Assembly: GCA_964571275.1 (NCBI GenBank)
Contig: CAZNCQ010000008.1
Coordinates: forward strand, 1-64,000
Reading direction: 5' to 3'
Length of the DNA stretch: 64,000 bases
Source of the DNA: DASRQZ01 sp964571275
GTDB taxonomy: Bacteria; Myxococcota_A; Polyangia; Fen-1088
The notes below the pieces were generated by a model. That model was not told where the DNA came from and did no database searches. It saw only the letters and a program-made list of their open reading frames with translations. Within the stretch, counting starts at the first letter, position 1, and the number at the start of each line of letters is the position of its first letter. The translations under genes were made by a program, and so were the position numbers. This document shows positions 1 through 10,605 of this stretch, piece after piece.

Positions 1-1882
1 TCACGTCGCCGAACAGCACCTCGGCGACCGCGGTGCCGGTCTCCTCGCCCAGGTAGAAGCCGTCGAGGATCGCCGGCACGCTCTTCGCGAGCTCGGGGAT
101 CGCCAGCGGGCCGCCGTGGATCAGCACCAGCACCACCGGCTTCTTGTGCGCCATCACCGCGTGCGCCAGGTCCATCTGCCGGCCGACCAGGCCGAGGTCC
201 ATGCGATCGCCGCGGTGGTTGTCGGCCCAGCCCTCGCGCGAGAGCTGCTCGTTCTGCCCGAGCACCAGCACGGTCAGATCGGCCTGCGCCGCCAGCTTGT
301 CGGCTTCGGCGATCAGCTTGGCGTCTTCGGCGGGGTCGGCCATCTCGATGAGGTCGTCGGCCCAGCCACGGTTTCCCTTGGTCAGGCCGCAGCCGGGCGC
401 GGTGGTCACTGTGATGTGCCCGCCTGCGCGCGATTTGATCCCTTCGGCGATGGTCACCACGCGATCGGGCTTGCCGCTGTAGGCGCCCAGCCGCACCACA
501 TCGGCGTTGGGGCCGATGACCGCGATCGACTTCAGGCGCGCGGGATCGAGCGGCAACAGATTTCCCTCGTTGCGCAGCAGGATGATCGCTTCCTCGGCGG
601 CGTGACGCGCCAGCGCGCGATCCGCCGGGCGCTCGGCCTCGGGCACCGGCGACAGCGTGTAGGGCTGGTCGAAGAGACCGAGCTGCATCTTGCCGCGCAG
701 CACGCGGGCGACGGCCTGGTCGATCTCGGTCGCCGGCACGCGGCCGGCCTGCATCTCCTCGATCAGCGTCGGGAAGCCTTCGCCCTCGGGCACCTCGAGA
801 TCGACCCCGGCGTTCAGCGCCTTCCGGCCGGCGGCGCGCAGGTCGGCGACCACGTGGTGCTTGCGCTCGAGCTCGGCGACGCCGAAGTAGTCGGACACGG
901 CGAAGCCGCGGAATCCCCACTCGCCGCGCAGCACGCTGCCGAGGAGCCAGCGGTTGGCGTGCGACGGGATGCCGTCGACCTCGTTGTAGCTCGGCATGAC
1001 GCTGGCGATCGAGGCCTCGCGCACCACGGCCTCGAACGGCGGGAAGAAGACCTCGCGCAGCACGTGCATCGAGTAGTTGCCGGGCGCGGTGTTGCGCCCG
1101 CCCTCGGGCGTGCCGTGGCCGCTGAAGTGCTTGGCGGTGGCGGCGACGTGCGCGGCGTCGATCGGCGCGTCGGGCCCGCGCCGGCCCTGGAAGCCGCGCA
1201 CCGCCGCCACGCCCATGCGGCTGACGAGATACGTGTCCTCGCCGTAGGTCTCCTCGATGCGGCCCCAGCGCGGATCGCGCGCGACGTCGACCACCGGCGC
1301 CAGCACGTGCTGCACACCACGGCCGCGCGCCTGGCGCGCGGCGACGGTGAACGCCTGCTCGGCCAGATCCGGATCGAACGTGGCCGCGAGCGCGATCGCC
1401 TGCGGGAAGCTGGTCGCCGAGGGCACCGCGAAGCCGTGCAGCGCTTCCTCGTGCATCAGCGCGGGGATGCCGAGGCGCGTCTGCTCGACCAGGTACTTCT
1501 GGATGGCGTTGGCGAACTCGGTGGCGCTCTTGGCGTCGCTGTGGCGGTCCGACGGGCGCGTGATCTCGCCGATGCCGTCGCCGATCAGCTTCTTCGCCGC
1601 CTCCAGCGAGAGCTGGTGGGTCTTGGCGTCGTCGAGGTGCGTGTGCTCCCAGTTGACCGACATGAGCTGCGCGACCTTCTCCGCCGGGGTCATGCGGCCC
1701 AGCAGATCGGCGACACGGTCGGCGACGGGCACCTTCGCGTCTCGATAGCGCGCGCTGGCCGGAGCGCGCGCCGGCCCCTCGGCCGCGCGGATGCGCGGCG
1801 ACGTCGATCCAATCAAGACACCCACCGTCGCCACCACCGCCGCCGAGCCAAGCACGAGCTTGAGGGGGGCCATCCGCTTCAT
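1..1882 (-). CDS. GH3 beta-glucosidase-type glycoside hydrolase, exported (3' end cut by window)
   Basis: Exo-acting glycoside hydrolase family 3 enzyme that releases glucose or a related sugar from beta-linked oligosaccharides. The minus-strand frame is open from an ATG at 1882 to the window edge (about 627 residues visible). It starts with a basic, hydrophobic Sec-type signal (MKRMAPLKLVLGSAAVV) ending near RAAEG. GH3 landmarks follow: LGRMTPAEKVAQLMS, DVARDPRWGRIEETYGED, KHFSGHG, and the nucleophile region AVSDYFGVAEL with Asp near residue 331. The C-terminal alpha/beta sandwich follows (AVIGPNA, LVLGQNEQ). It lies 73 bp downstream of the KDPG aldolase gene on the same strand, so it is probably the last known gene of a sugar-use operon. 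The exact substrate cannot be told. The C-terminus lies outside the window. Confidence 0.93.
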   Translation of the reverse strand, partial: MKRMAPLKLVLGSAAVVATVGVLIGSTSPRIRAAEGPARAPASARYRDAKVPVADRVADLLGRMTPAEKVAQLMSVNWEHTHLDDAKTHQLSLEAAKKLIGDGIGEITRPSDRHSDAKSATEFANAIQKYLVEQTRLGIPALMHEEALHGFAVPSATSFPQAIALAATFDPDLAEQAFTVAARQARGRGVQHVLAPVVDVARDPRWGRIEETYGEDTYLVSRMGVAAVRGFQGRRGPDAPIDAAHVAATAKHFSGHGTPEGGRNTAPGNYSMHVLREVFFPPFEAVVREASIASVMPSYNEVDGIPSHANRWLLGSVLRGEWGFRGFAVSDYFGVAELERKHHVVADLRAAGRKALNAGVDLEVPEGEGFPTLIEEMQAGRVPATEIDQAVARVLRGKMQLGLFDQPYTLSPVPEAERPADRALARHAAEEAIILLRNEGNLLPLDPARLKSIAVIGPNADVVRLGAYSGKPDRVVTIAEGIKSRAGGHITVTTAPGCGLTKGNRGWADDLIEMADPAEDAKLIAEADKLAAQADLTVLVLGQNEQLSREGWADNHRGDRMDLGLVGRQMDLAHAVMAHKKPVVLVLIHGGPLAIPELAKSVPAILDGFYLGEETGTAVAEVLFGDV

Positions 1883-1955
1883 GGCCGCGGACCATAACAT
1901 CAACCCGGCGGGGATGGTCGAGCGGCTGGCGGGAGGGGGAGAGCCCGAGGCGCTC

Positions 1956-2627
1956 CTACGCGATCAGCTTCGCGCGTGCCGCTTTCACCGCAGCGACCAA
2001 CTCTTTCGCGCGTTCCGTCAGCACCTGGTCGTCGCCCGCCGCCAGCGCCGCCGGGTCGACCAGCTCCGAGCCCACGCCCAGCGCCGACGCGCCCGAGGCG
2101 ATGTAGTCGGCCGCCGTCACCGCGCTCACGCCGCCGGTCGGCAGCATGCGAACGTGCGGCAGCGGCCCGCGCAGGGCGCGCAAGTACTTCGCACCCCCGA
2201 CCGCGCCGCAGGGAAAGATCTTCACCATGTCCGCGCCGGCCTCCCACGCGGTGATCACCTCGGTCGGCGTCAGCGCGCCGGGCATCGCGGGGACCTCGCG
2301 CGCGTGCGCGGCGGCGATCGTCGCCAGGTTCAGGCCCGGGCCGACGATGAACTGCGCGCCGGCGTCGACGCAGGTCAGCGCGTCGTCGGGGTTCAGCACG
2401 GTGCCCGCGCCGATGAGCGCGCGGCCGCGAAAGCGCTCGCAGAGCTCGCGGATCACTTCAACCGCTCCGGGCACGGTCATCGTGATCTCGAAGACCGAGA
2501 TGCCGCCGGCCAGCACCGCCTCGGCCGCACGCAGCGCCAGCTCGGCCGATGGAGCGCGCACCACGGGGACGATCCCGATCTCTTCGATGTAGCGCCGGAT
2601 GCTTTCGCGTTTCGCGGATGCCTTCAT
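1956..2627 (-). CDS. eda: KDPG/KHG aldolase
   Basis: Cytoplasmic class I aldolase that splits 2-keto-3-deoxy-6-phosphogluconate into pyruvate and glyceraldehyde 3-phosphate. It is 223 aa, close to the family norm. Visible are the acid/base Glu in GGISVFEIT (E47), the GAGTVL phosphate-loop strand, and the Schiff-base lysine in MVKIFPCG (K136), followed by the TGGV phosphate site. The ATG at 2627 is chosen over an upstream in-frame start because GGAAGGGGTGG precedes it at good distance and the protein then begins like its homologues. It lies 58 bp downstream of kdgK on the same strand, so the two catalyse consecutive steps in breakdown of pectin-derived KDG. Confidence 0.95.
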   Translation of the reverse strand: MKASAKRESIRRYIEEIGIVPVVRAPSAELALRAAEAVLAGGISVFEITMTVPGAVEVIRELCERFRGRALIGAGTVLNPDDALTCVDAGAQFIVGPGLNLATIAAAHAREVPAMPGALTPTEVITAWEAGADMVKIFPCGAVGGAKYLRALRGPLPHVRMLPTGGVSAVTAADYIASGASALGVGSELVDPAALAAGDDQVLTERAKELVAAVKAARAKLIA

Positions 2628-2685
2628 GTTCCACCCCTTCCTAGCGCCCTCGACCCAGCTTTGTCGATGTCTGTCGCTGGCCCGC

Positions 2686-3789
2686 TCAACGATCGATACG
2701 AGCGTTGGGGCCGTCCATCGCGCGGAGCACTTCGGGGAGCGTCGCCATGGTCGTGTCGCCCGGCGTCGACATCGCCAGCGCACCGTGCGCGACGCCGCAG
2801 CGGAGCGCCCAGTCCAGGTCGTTGCCCGCGAGCAGCCCGTAGATCAGCCCCGACGCGAACGAGTCGCCGCCGCCGACGCGGTCGAGGATCTCGACGTCGC
2901 GCTGGGGCACCTCGTGAAAGGCGCCCGCACTGTAGGCGATCGCGCCCCAGCCGTTGGCGCTGGCCGAGCGCGCCGTGCGCAGCGTGGTGGCCACCACCTG
3001 GATGTTGGGGAAGGCGGCCACGACCTTGCCGATCATCCCGCGGAAGCTCGCGGTTGGCAGGTCCTTGAAGGCCGCATCCACGCCGTCGAGCTCGAACCCC
3101 AGCGCGGCCGAGAAGTCTTCCTCGTTTCCGAAAAGTACGTCGACGAACGGCATCAGCGCGCGGTTCACCTCGCGCGCGCGCGCCTGCCCGCCGTTGGCGC
3201 GCCAGAGCGAGTCGCGGTAGTTGAGATCGTAGGAGATGCGCGCGCCGTGACGGCGCGCGGCCTCCATCGCCTCGCGCGCGACCACCGGCGTCGTCGCCGA
3301 CAGCGCGGCGAAGATGCCGCCGGTGTGGAACCAGCGCGCGCCCTGGCCCGCGCCGCCGAAGATCGCGTCCCAGTCGACGCTGCCCGGCGGCAGCTGCGCG
3401 ATCGCCGTGTGCCCGCGGTCCGAGCAGCCGACGCCGCCGCGCGGGCCAAAGCCGCGCTCGGTGAAGTTCAGGCCGTTCCGGCTGTCGCGCCCGACGCCGT
3501 CGTATTTCATCCAGCGGAGAAAAGACAGGTCGACGCCCCCTTGCAACATCAGATCCTCGACCAGCCGGCCCACCGGGTTGTCGGCCAGCGCGGTCACGAT
3601 CGCGGTGCGCAGTCCGAAACAACGGCGTAACCCGCGCGCGACGTTGTACTCGCCGCCGCCCTCCCAGGCGGTGAAGCTGCGCGTGGTGTGGATCCGCCCT
3701 TCGCCCGGATCGAGGCGCAGCATCACCTCGCCCAGGCTCACTTGATCGAAGCGGCATTGCGCCGCGCTTTTGATTGCCAAGTCGCTCAT
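2686..3789 (-). CDS. kdgK: 2-keto-3-deoxygluconate kinase (PfkB family)
   Basis: Phosphorylates 2-keto-3-deoxygluconate, an end product of pectin and uronate breakdown, to KDPG, the substrate of the adjacent aldolase. It is a 367-aa ribokinase/PfkB-fold protein. The N-terminal GEVMLRLDPGEGRIHTT and the GGGEYNVARGL sugar-binding segment (residues 44-53) fit KDG kinases. The C-terminal PfkB signature is DRVGGGDSFASG with catalytic Asp309. The frame stays open upstream, but the ATG at 3789 gives the expected MSDLAIKS start. An alternative is the ATG near 3852. KdgK activity rather than another PfkB sugar kinase is inferred from the neighbouring eda and the pectinases in the window. Confidence 0.9.
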   Translation of the reverse strand: MSDLAIKSAAQCRFDQVSLGEVMLRLDPGEGRIHTTRSFTAWEGGGEYNVARGLRRCFGLRTAIVTALADNPVGRLVEDLMLQGGVDLSFLRWMKYDGVGRDSRNGLNFTERGFGPRGGVGCSDRGHTAIAQLPPGSVDWDAIFGGAGQGARWFHTGGIFAALSATTPVVAREAMEAARRHGARISYDLNYRDSLWRANGGQARAREVNRALMPFVDVLFGNEEDFSAALGFELDGVDAAFKDLPTASFRGMIGKVVAAFPNIQVVATTLRTARSASANGWGAIAYSAGAFHEVPQRDVEILDRVGGGDSFASGLIYGLLAGNDLDWALRCGVAHGALAMSTPGDTTMATLPEVLRAMDGPNARIDR

Positions 3790-3956
3790 GGTCGGTCGGC
3801 CCTGTTGCGTCGATGGTACGTCAAGTGCCGCGTCAGTCCTCGACGGAGTCATTAACCCGCGGTGCCTTGAATTGTCACGTGTTTCGCGTCCGTTTGTGAT
3901 AGCTTGCCAGCGCCACAAAAACCTTCGATCGAGGAAAGAGCCCACCAGGGGGACGG

Positions 3957-5579
3957 ATGCCACTCGGGCACTTTGCTTGGAAAGCTGGATCGCACTTCAG
4001 TCGGTACGAGATTCTCGGCCGACTGTCCGCCGGTGGCATGGCGGAGGTCTGGCGCGCCCGCGTGCTCGGCGTCGAGAGCTTTCAGAAGGACATCGTCATC
4101 AAGACGATGCGGCCCGAGCTCGCCGACACGCCCGACCTGGTGCGCATGTTCATCAACGAGGCAGAGATCGCCGCGCGCATGAACCATCCGGGCATGGTGC
4201 AGGTCTTCGACTTCGGCCGGCACGAGGGGCGCTACTTCATCGCCATGGAGTACGTGCCCGGCCGCTCGCTGCGTCAGCTCGGGCGATCGTTTCGCCTCAA
4301 ACAGCGGCGATTGCCGCGTTCGTTTTTCCTTCGTTCCATGCTCGATGTCGTTCGCGCGCTGTCCTACGGGCACGCGTTGACCGAAAACGGGGCGCCGGTC
4401 GGTTTCGTCCACCGCGACGTGAGCCCCGAGAACGTCATGATCTCATACGCGGGCGCGACCAAGCTGATCGACTTCGGCGCGGCGGCGACCACCAACACGC
4501 CACCGCCGTCGGCCTCGGTGGTCGGCAAGCTGCGCTACCTCAGTCCCGAGCGGTTGCGCGGAAACGTCGGTGACGCGCGCAGCGATCTCTATTCGGTGGG
4601 CATCATGCTCTACGAGTATCTGGCCGGCATCAGCCCGTTCGACGGCCAGGACATGGTGAAGAAGATCATCGACGGCCAGGCGCCCGACATCACCACCAAG
4701 GTCAACGTGCCGCCCTCGGTCGCGCGCGTCGTGCGGCGCGCGATGGCGCCCGATCTGCGCAAGCGTTACGGGTGGGCGGACCGGCTGGCCGATGAGCTGC
4801 TGCAGTTGCTGGCCAGCGATCTGGGCCATGACCCGTACGCCGCCGACGAGGGTGACGTGCTCGAGCACTTGCGCAAGGCAGGTGCCGCGGTGCACGACAT
4901 GGCGGCGGCGACCGAGGGGCAGGCGGCGCGCCTGCGCGTATTGCCCCCGGTGGCGGGCACGGGGGCGCCGGCGCCGGCGCAGGCGGTCGCTACCGCTTCT
5001 CCGTCCGACGGGACCGCCGACGTTTCGCGCGGCGCCGCCCGCCGCACGCCGACGGCTGCGCGTCCGTCCATCAGCCTCGACGACGTTTCGTTCCTGCAGC
5101 AACAGCGGACGCCTCCCGCCACGGTGACCTCACCCAGCGCCGGGTCCACGTCGCCGCCGATGCGGGCGCCGTTCGTCACCGCGCCGTCGGCGCAGTTCGC
5201 CGCGCCTTCAGCGCAGGTTGCCGCGCCGGCGACGCTGTCGGATCCGTTTTCGGTCGTGCGCCGCGCCGGCGTGAACCCGGTGGCCGCGTGGGTGCGCGGC
5301 GCGCCGCCCGAGTCGGTGCTGCCGCCACCGCCCACCAACAACCTCAGCGAGGACGAAGCCGTCGCCGCCGCGTGCTTCGATCGCGGGCTGTCACTGGTTT
5401 CGGAGCGCCGGCCGCTGGACGCCGTGCTCTACTGGGAACGCGCAGTCGCGCTCGCGCCCGCAGTCGCCATGTACCAGGAGCAACTGCGCCGCCTCGTGAC
5501 GCAGATCCGCGACGAGAAGGATGCGGGCGGCTCGCCGACACCGACGCCGCGCCGCACGTCGATCCGCAAGGCGGACTGA
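3957..5579 (+). CDS. Ser/Thr protein kinase with C-terminal TPR-like segment
   Basis: Eukaryotic-like protein kinase of 540 aa, apparently cytoplasmic since no hydrophobic segment is visible. The kinase domain spans about residues 16-290: glycine loop GRLSAGGMAEVW (21-32), ATP lysine in IVIKT (K49), helix-C Glu near 68-70, catalytic loop VHRDVSPENV (D154, N159), and IDFG at 171-174 in place of the usual VDFG. HRDVSPEN is typical of myxobacterial kinases. A long Ala/Pro-rich linker (about 320-445) leads to a helical TPR-like stretch (about 445-520). The start follows AGGGGGACGG. It is divergent from kdgK across a 167-bp intergenic region and converges with the pectate lyase gene. Its substrate is unknown; FHA proteins encoded 3-11 kb away are possible readers. 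Confidence 0.92.
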   Translation: MPLGHFAWKAGSHFSRYEILGRLSAGGMAEVWRARVLGVESFQKDIVIKTMRPELADTPDLVRMFINEAEIAARMNHPGMVQVFDFGRHEGRYFIAMEYVPGRSLRQLGRSFRLKQRRLPRSFFLRSMLDVVRALSYGHALTENGAPVGFVHRDVSPENVMISYAGATKLIDFGAAATTNTPPPSASVVGKLRYLSPERLRGNVGDARSDLYSVGIMLYEYLAGISPFDGQDMVKKIIDGQAPDITTKVNVPPSVARVVRRAMAPDLRKRYGWADRLADELLQLLASDLGHDPYAADEGDVLEHLRKAGAAVHDMAAATEGQAARLRVLPPVAGTGAPAPAQAVATASPSDGTADVSRGAARRTPTAARPSISLDDVSFLQQQRTPPATVTSPSAGSTSPPMRAPFVTAPSAQFAAPSAQVAAPATLSDPFSVVRRAGVNPVAAWVRGAPPESVLPPPPTNNLSEDEAVAAACFDRGLSLVSERRPLDAVLYWERAVALAPAVAMYQEQLRRLVTQIRDEKDAGGSPTPTPRRTSIRKAD

Positions 5580-5597
5580 GCCGTCCCGCAAGACGGC
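5580..5597. terminator. Short hairpin between convergent genes
   Basis: A perfect 6-bp inverted repeat (GCCGTC, loop CCGCAA, GACGGC) begins one base after the kinase stop and lies in the 36-bp gap before the convergent pectate lyase stop. It could serve both strands as a terminator. No U-tract follows, so intrinsic termination is uncertain. Confidence 0.3.
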
Positions 5598-5615
5598 CTC
5601 GGCCGTCGCCACGAC

Positions 5616-6776
5616 TTACTGCGGCCCCGCCTGCGCCATGATCTCGACGGCGGCGGTGCAGGGATCCTCGGTGGTGTAGTCGTAGGGCGGCGTGAACGCC
5701 GCGCCTCCCACGCCGGCGGTGTTGCCCTTGACGCCCTCGAAGAGGTTGGCGCGCGCTTCGAGCACGCTGGTGGCGTCGGCGTAGTCGGTGACGTCGAACG
5801 GTGTGTTGGTGCCGCGGAAGATGTTCTTCTCGGCCAGGATGCTCGCGCCCACGCCGAGGCCGATGCAATACGCGTTGCCCCCCGACGTCCACAGGTTGTC
5901 GAAGAGGTGAATCTCGCCGTAGCGCGCCCGTGGCATGCGCTCGTACACGTTGGGCCCCCACCAGTCATGGTGCCAGGTCACGCGCAGGTGGCCCTGGTCC
6001 GACGTCGAGTTGTCGGAGCTGCCGATCAGGTCCGAGAACTCGTGCCCGCCGGCGGCGCCCGCCGGGTCGACGCGCGGAGCCGTGTAATAGAACTTGGTCC
6101 AGGACAGCGTGATGAAGTCGGAGGCCTGGTTGATGTCCAGGTTGCCGTCGGAGCCGTCGGAGATCTCGTCGTGATCGAACCAGACGTGGTGCGAGCCGCT
6201 GATCGTCACCGCGTCGGCGCCGGCCGAGCAGTCCTTGGCGGCCGCGGGATCCTTGCAGTTGTAACCGACGATCTTGAGGTTGCGGACGATGACGTTGTAC
6301 GAGGCCGAGATCTTGATGTTGCCCTGGACCTGGCCGCCGCAGACGCCGACCAGAGTCTTGTTGGACCCGATGCGCACGTTGCCGGAGATCGTGACGCCGG
6401 CGATCTGCACGACCGCCGGCGCCGTGCCCGCGAGCGCGTTGTTGAGATCGGCGAGCGTGGTGACGCTGACCGGCGTCGCCGCGTCGCCGCCGGTCGTCGT
6501 GTCGACCGACACCGTGCCGTTGCCCATGCCGGGCACGGTGGCCCAGCCGACGAGCGGGCTCGGCGGCGGCGGCGCGTCGCAGCTGGGGGGCGTCTCGGTG
6601 TTGCCCGCGCCCGGCATCGCCAGGCCCGCGTCGACCGGCGGACAGAGACCGAAGGGATCCGAGTTGACCGGCATGGTCGTCGGGGTGGCCGCGGAGAAGC
6701 AACCGGCGATTCCCACGAGCCCGAGCCACGCCCATCGCGATCGCGAACACACCGCTATCCAGAGCCGCGCATCCAC
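5616..6776 (-). CDS. Pectate lyase, polysaccharide lyase family 1, lipoprotein
   Basis: Cleaves polygalacturonate by beta-elimination. The 386-aa protein opens with a lipoprotein signal: a basic start, hydrophobic WAWLGLVGIAG and a lipobox Cys, so it is likely anchored on the cell surface. The right-handed beta-helix signatures of PL1 are clear: TISGNVRIGSNKTLVGV, IVRNLKIVGYNCKD, VWFDHDEISDGSDGNLDI (Ca-binding Asp ladder), SWTKFYY, and VTWHHDWWGPNVYERMPRAR, whose final Arg cluster is the catalytic region. It is encoded close to kdgK and eda, which handle downstream products of pectin breakdown. A Pro/Thr-rich linker (about 30-75) separates the anchor from the enzyme. Confidence 0.93.
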   Translation of the reverse strand: MDARLWIAVCSRSRWAWLGLVGIAGCFSAATPTTMPVNSDPFGLCPPVDAGLAMPGAGNTETPPSCDAPPPPSPLVGWATVPGMGNGTVSVDTTTGGDAATPVSVTTLADLNNALAGTAPAVVQIAGVTISGNVRIGSNKTLVGVCGGQVQGNIKISASYNVIVRNLKIVGYNCKDPAAAKDCSAGADAVTISGSHHVWFDHDEISDGSDGNLDINQASDFITLSWTKFYYTAPRVDPAGAAGGHEFSDLIGSSDNSTSDQGHLRVTWHHDWWGPNVYERMPRARYGEIHLFDNLWTSGGNAYCIGLGVGASILAEKNIFRGTNTPFDVTDYADATSVLEARANLFEGVKGNTAGVGGAAFTPPYDYTTEDPCTAAVEIMAQAGPQ

Positions 6777-6832
6777 GGTTGGGCTCTAGAGTGTTCCGCC
6801 GCGCGCGCGACGGCTCATGACGGGCAATTCGT

Positions 6833-8224
<1,392 letters not shown>

Positions 8225-8362
8225 GCGCAGGCTACCGCGCCCCGCGCCAGGAAAAAAAGCCCTACGGAGCGGTCCCGAGCCCGAAGATCAGCCGCCACCC
8301 GACGAAAACGCAGTGTGGGGCCCGCTCTTCCCGGCGAATCGACTCGACGCTCGCGAAACGCC

Positions 8363-10423
8363 TCACCGGTTGTCGGTGGGCGCGAGCTCGATGAGGGGGA
8401 TGTCGTCGCGGCGGCGCGGGCCGAGGCGGACGCCGATGAGGGGGCCGAACAGCGGGGTCTCGATCGGCGTCGCCTTGGGCTCGGTCCAGTCGGTGACCGG
8501 CACGCCGGTGAGCTTGCGTGGCTCCACGCCGCTCTCGCCGACGGAGCGGCCGCGCGCCTTGGGCAGCTCGACGTGGGCGGCGCGCGACGCCAGCTCCAGC
8601 AGGAACGTCAGCGCGTTGTACGAGTAGATGGTCTGGTTCGCGGGCAGACCGGTGACGCGCGACAGCTCGTCGGTCCAGAAGATGTAGGGCTCGATGGCGA
8701 TCGCGTACAGCCGCTTGCGCTGCGCTTCGGGGATGCCGGCCAGCTCGCGCAGGCCGACGAATTCGGCCTCGGTGGTGCGATCGCCCCACTCGTGGCGGTG
8801 GCGCACGGCCACGCGGCGCAACGCCTGCCGCTTGTCGAGATCGCCGGAGCGGAAGAACTGGCGCAGCTCGTCGGCCGACAGCTCCTGGTCGCCGGTGCGG
8901 TCGGCCATGTTGATCAGATCGGCGCGCCGGGTGATCGGCCCGTCGCCGGCGGCATTGATGTAGTGGAACGCGCGCCCGAAGTCGCCGCCCAGGCGCTCGG
9001 TGGTGAAGATCTCGAAGTGGATCTCGGGCCCCTGCTCGGGGCCGCGGCTCACGGTGCCGACGTGGCCGATGACGTCGCCGGCCTCGACGCGCTCGTCGAT
9101 GTTCACGACCTCGCCCGCTTCGAGCGCGGCGCGGATCGCGACCGGGCCGTGCGCGACCGACTGCAGCCAGGGGATGGCGTTGGCCTCGTAGGATCCGATC
9201 GACGGCAGCGCGATGTGAGCGATGAGCGAGTAGAACGTCACCGGTTCGTCGTCGACGTCCAGGTCGTGGCGAATGAGCACGAACGATCGTGACGACGCGC
9301 CCGCGGTCGCGTTGCGCGCGGCGATGATGCGGCCGCGCGTCGGCGCGTGCACGGTGGAGCCGAGCGCCGCGCGAATGTGTACGCCCGAGTGCCACAGGCG
9401 GCCCGCCGCGACCGGGAAGAAGCCGGTGGCGCGCTCTTCGGCGTTGTAGAAAGCGGCGCGCCGCGCCGACACGAGATCTTGTTGCGTGCGCGGCAGGTCG
9501 GTGAACGACCGGATCTGCACCGGCAGCTCGAAGCCGTTGAGCGCGCGCATCAGGCGATGCCAGTCGAGCGCGCCCGGATCCCACTTCTGCTTCTGGAGGT
9601 CGACGTGCAGGTGACCGAGGATGCCGGCGAAGCTCATCGGATCCGCGAGCGTGTCCATGATCGGCTGGCCGTTGTTTTCGGGGATCATCGGCTTGATCTT
9701 GGGGAACACGCGCAGCAGCGTGCGCGCGAGCGCGACCAGCGAATCGTATTGCTCGGGGCGGAAGTCGTAGGCCTCGTGACGCTCGCCATTGATCACCACC
9801 TCGCGCGTGGGACGGGTGCGATACTCGGCGGGCAGCTTGGGCCACTCGCTGCGGTCGACCTTGCCTCGGTTGCAGATCTCGACGCCGATCGAGGTCGCGT
9901 TGGCTTCCTCGGCGTGGAACGCGCGCTCGACCAGATCCAGGGTCTGGTAAATCGTGCCATCGGCGTCGATCATGAAGTGCGCCGACAGCCCGCAGCCGGC
10001 GCCGCTCGGGCGCGGGCGGTTGTGCATCGACTTGAAACAAGAGCGCGAGTTCACGCAGCCGTCGAAGTGCAGCACCAGCTGCGAGACTTGCTGTTGCATG
10101 TCCTCGACAGTGTCGCGTTCCAGCTTCCGCGAACCGTAGCGTTTGGAGTCGGTGTCGCAGCAGCCGCCGTGCTGATCGATGCAGCGCACCTGGTAGGCGT
10201 CGAACCCTTGCGGGTCCTTCCACAGCACCACGGTGCGGCCGACGTCGAACGGCTGCCCGGCGACGATGATGGCGGTCGATTGCACGCCCGATTCGGGCGC
10301 GGGCAGAAGCCGGGTCGGCAGCGCCGCGTGAACGATCGCCGCGATGGCGCCGCTCGTGACGGCCACGGCGAACGCCGCGGCGAGCGTCGGGTGGGTCGTG
10401 AGCCCGAAACTTCGGCTGGCCAT
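8363..10423 (-). CDS. Membrane-anchored Amidase_2 / degenerate LytM peptidoglycan hydrolase
   Basis: A 686-aa protein with an N-terminal hydrophobic segment (about 12-32), then an N-acetylmuramoyl-L-alanine amidase domain (about 110-320). That domain keeps the first ligand region LVLHFDGC, the GVEICNRG acid, and the zinc/catalytic end GHLHVDLQKQKWDPG, so it looks active. A LytM/M23-like domain follows (about 350-510), but its HxxxD motif reads HSGVH and its HxH motif reads EIHFE, so two active-site positions are changed. Next is an EF-hand-like loop (DRTGDQELSADEL) and a C-terminal helical region with RHRHEWG and FWTDELSRVTGLP, resembling C-terminal modules I associate with T6SS or phage lytic proteins. 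The frame is open upstream to a TTG at 10477; the ATG at 10423 is preferred. It is divergent from the FHA genes. Confidence 0.85.
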   Translation of the reverse strand: MASRSFGLTTHPTLAAAFAVAVTSGAIAAIVHAALPTRLLPAPESGVQSTAIIVAGQPFDVGRTVVLWKDPQGFDAYQVRCIDQHGGCCDTDSKRYGSRKLERDTVEDMQQQVSQLVLHFDGCVNSRSCFKSMHNRPRPSGAGCGLSAHFMIDADGTIYQTLDLVERAFHAEEANATSIGVEICNRGKVDRSEWPKLPAEYRTRPTREVVINGERHEAYDFRPEQYDSLVALARTLLRVFPKIKPMIPENNGQPIMDTLADPMSFAGILGHLHVDLQKQKWDPGALDWHRLMRALNGFELPVQIRSFTDLPRTQQDLVSARRAAFYNAEERATGFFPVAAGRLWHSGVHIRAALGSTVHAPTRGRIIAARNATAGASSRSFVLIRHDLDVDDEPVTFYSLIAHIALPSIGSYEANAIPWLQSVAHGPVAIRAALEAGEVVNIDERVEAGDVIGHVGTVSRGPEQGPEIHFEIFTTERLGGDFGRAFHYINAAGDGPITRRADLINMADRTGDQELSADELRQFFRSGDLDKRQALRRVAVRHRHEWGDRTTEAEFVGLRELAGIPEAQRKRLYAIAIEPYIFWTDELSRVTGLPANQTIYSYNALTFLLELASRAAHVELPKARGRSVGESGVEPRKLTGVPVTDWTEPKATPIETPLFGPLIGVRLGPRRRDDIPLIELAPTDNR

Positions 10424-10605
10424 CGAAGCCGCTGATGTTAGCGGCCGGCCGGCCAAGTGGGCAAAGTTCTCTGGCAAGTTCTCCAGGAAAGTTCTCGAGG
10501 AAACGTCGTGAGAAAGTTCCCTTCGAAGGTGACCGTCCCGGTTGGGGTTCGCCGCCCTGTCCGGCGCCCCTCGATCCTTGTTTGACCCTCTCCGATCGCG
10601 AACCT

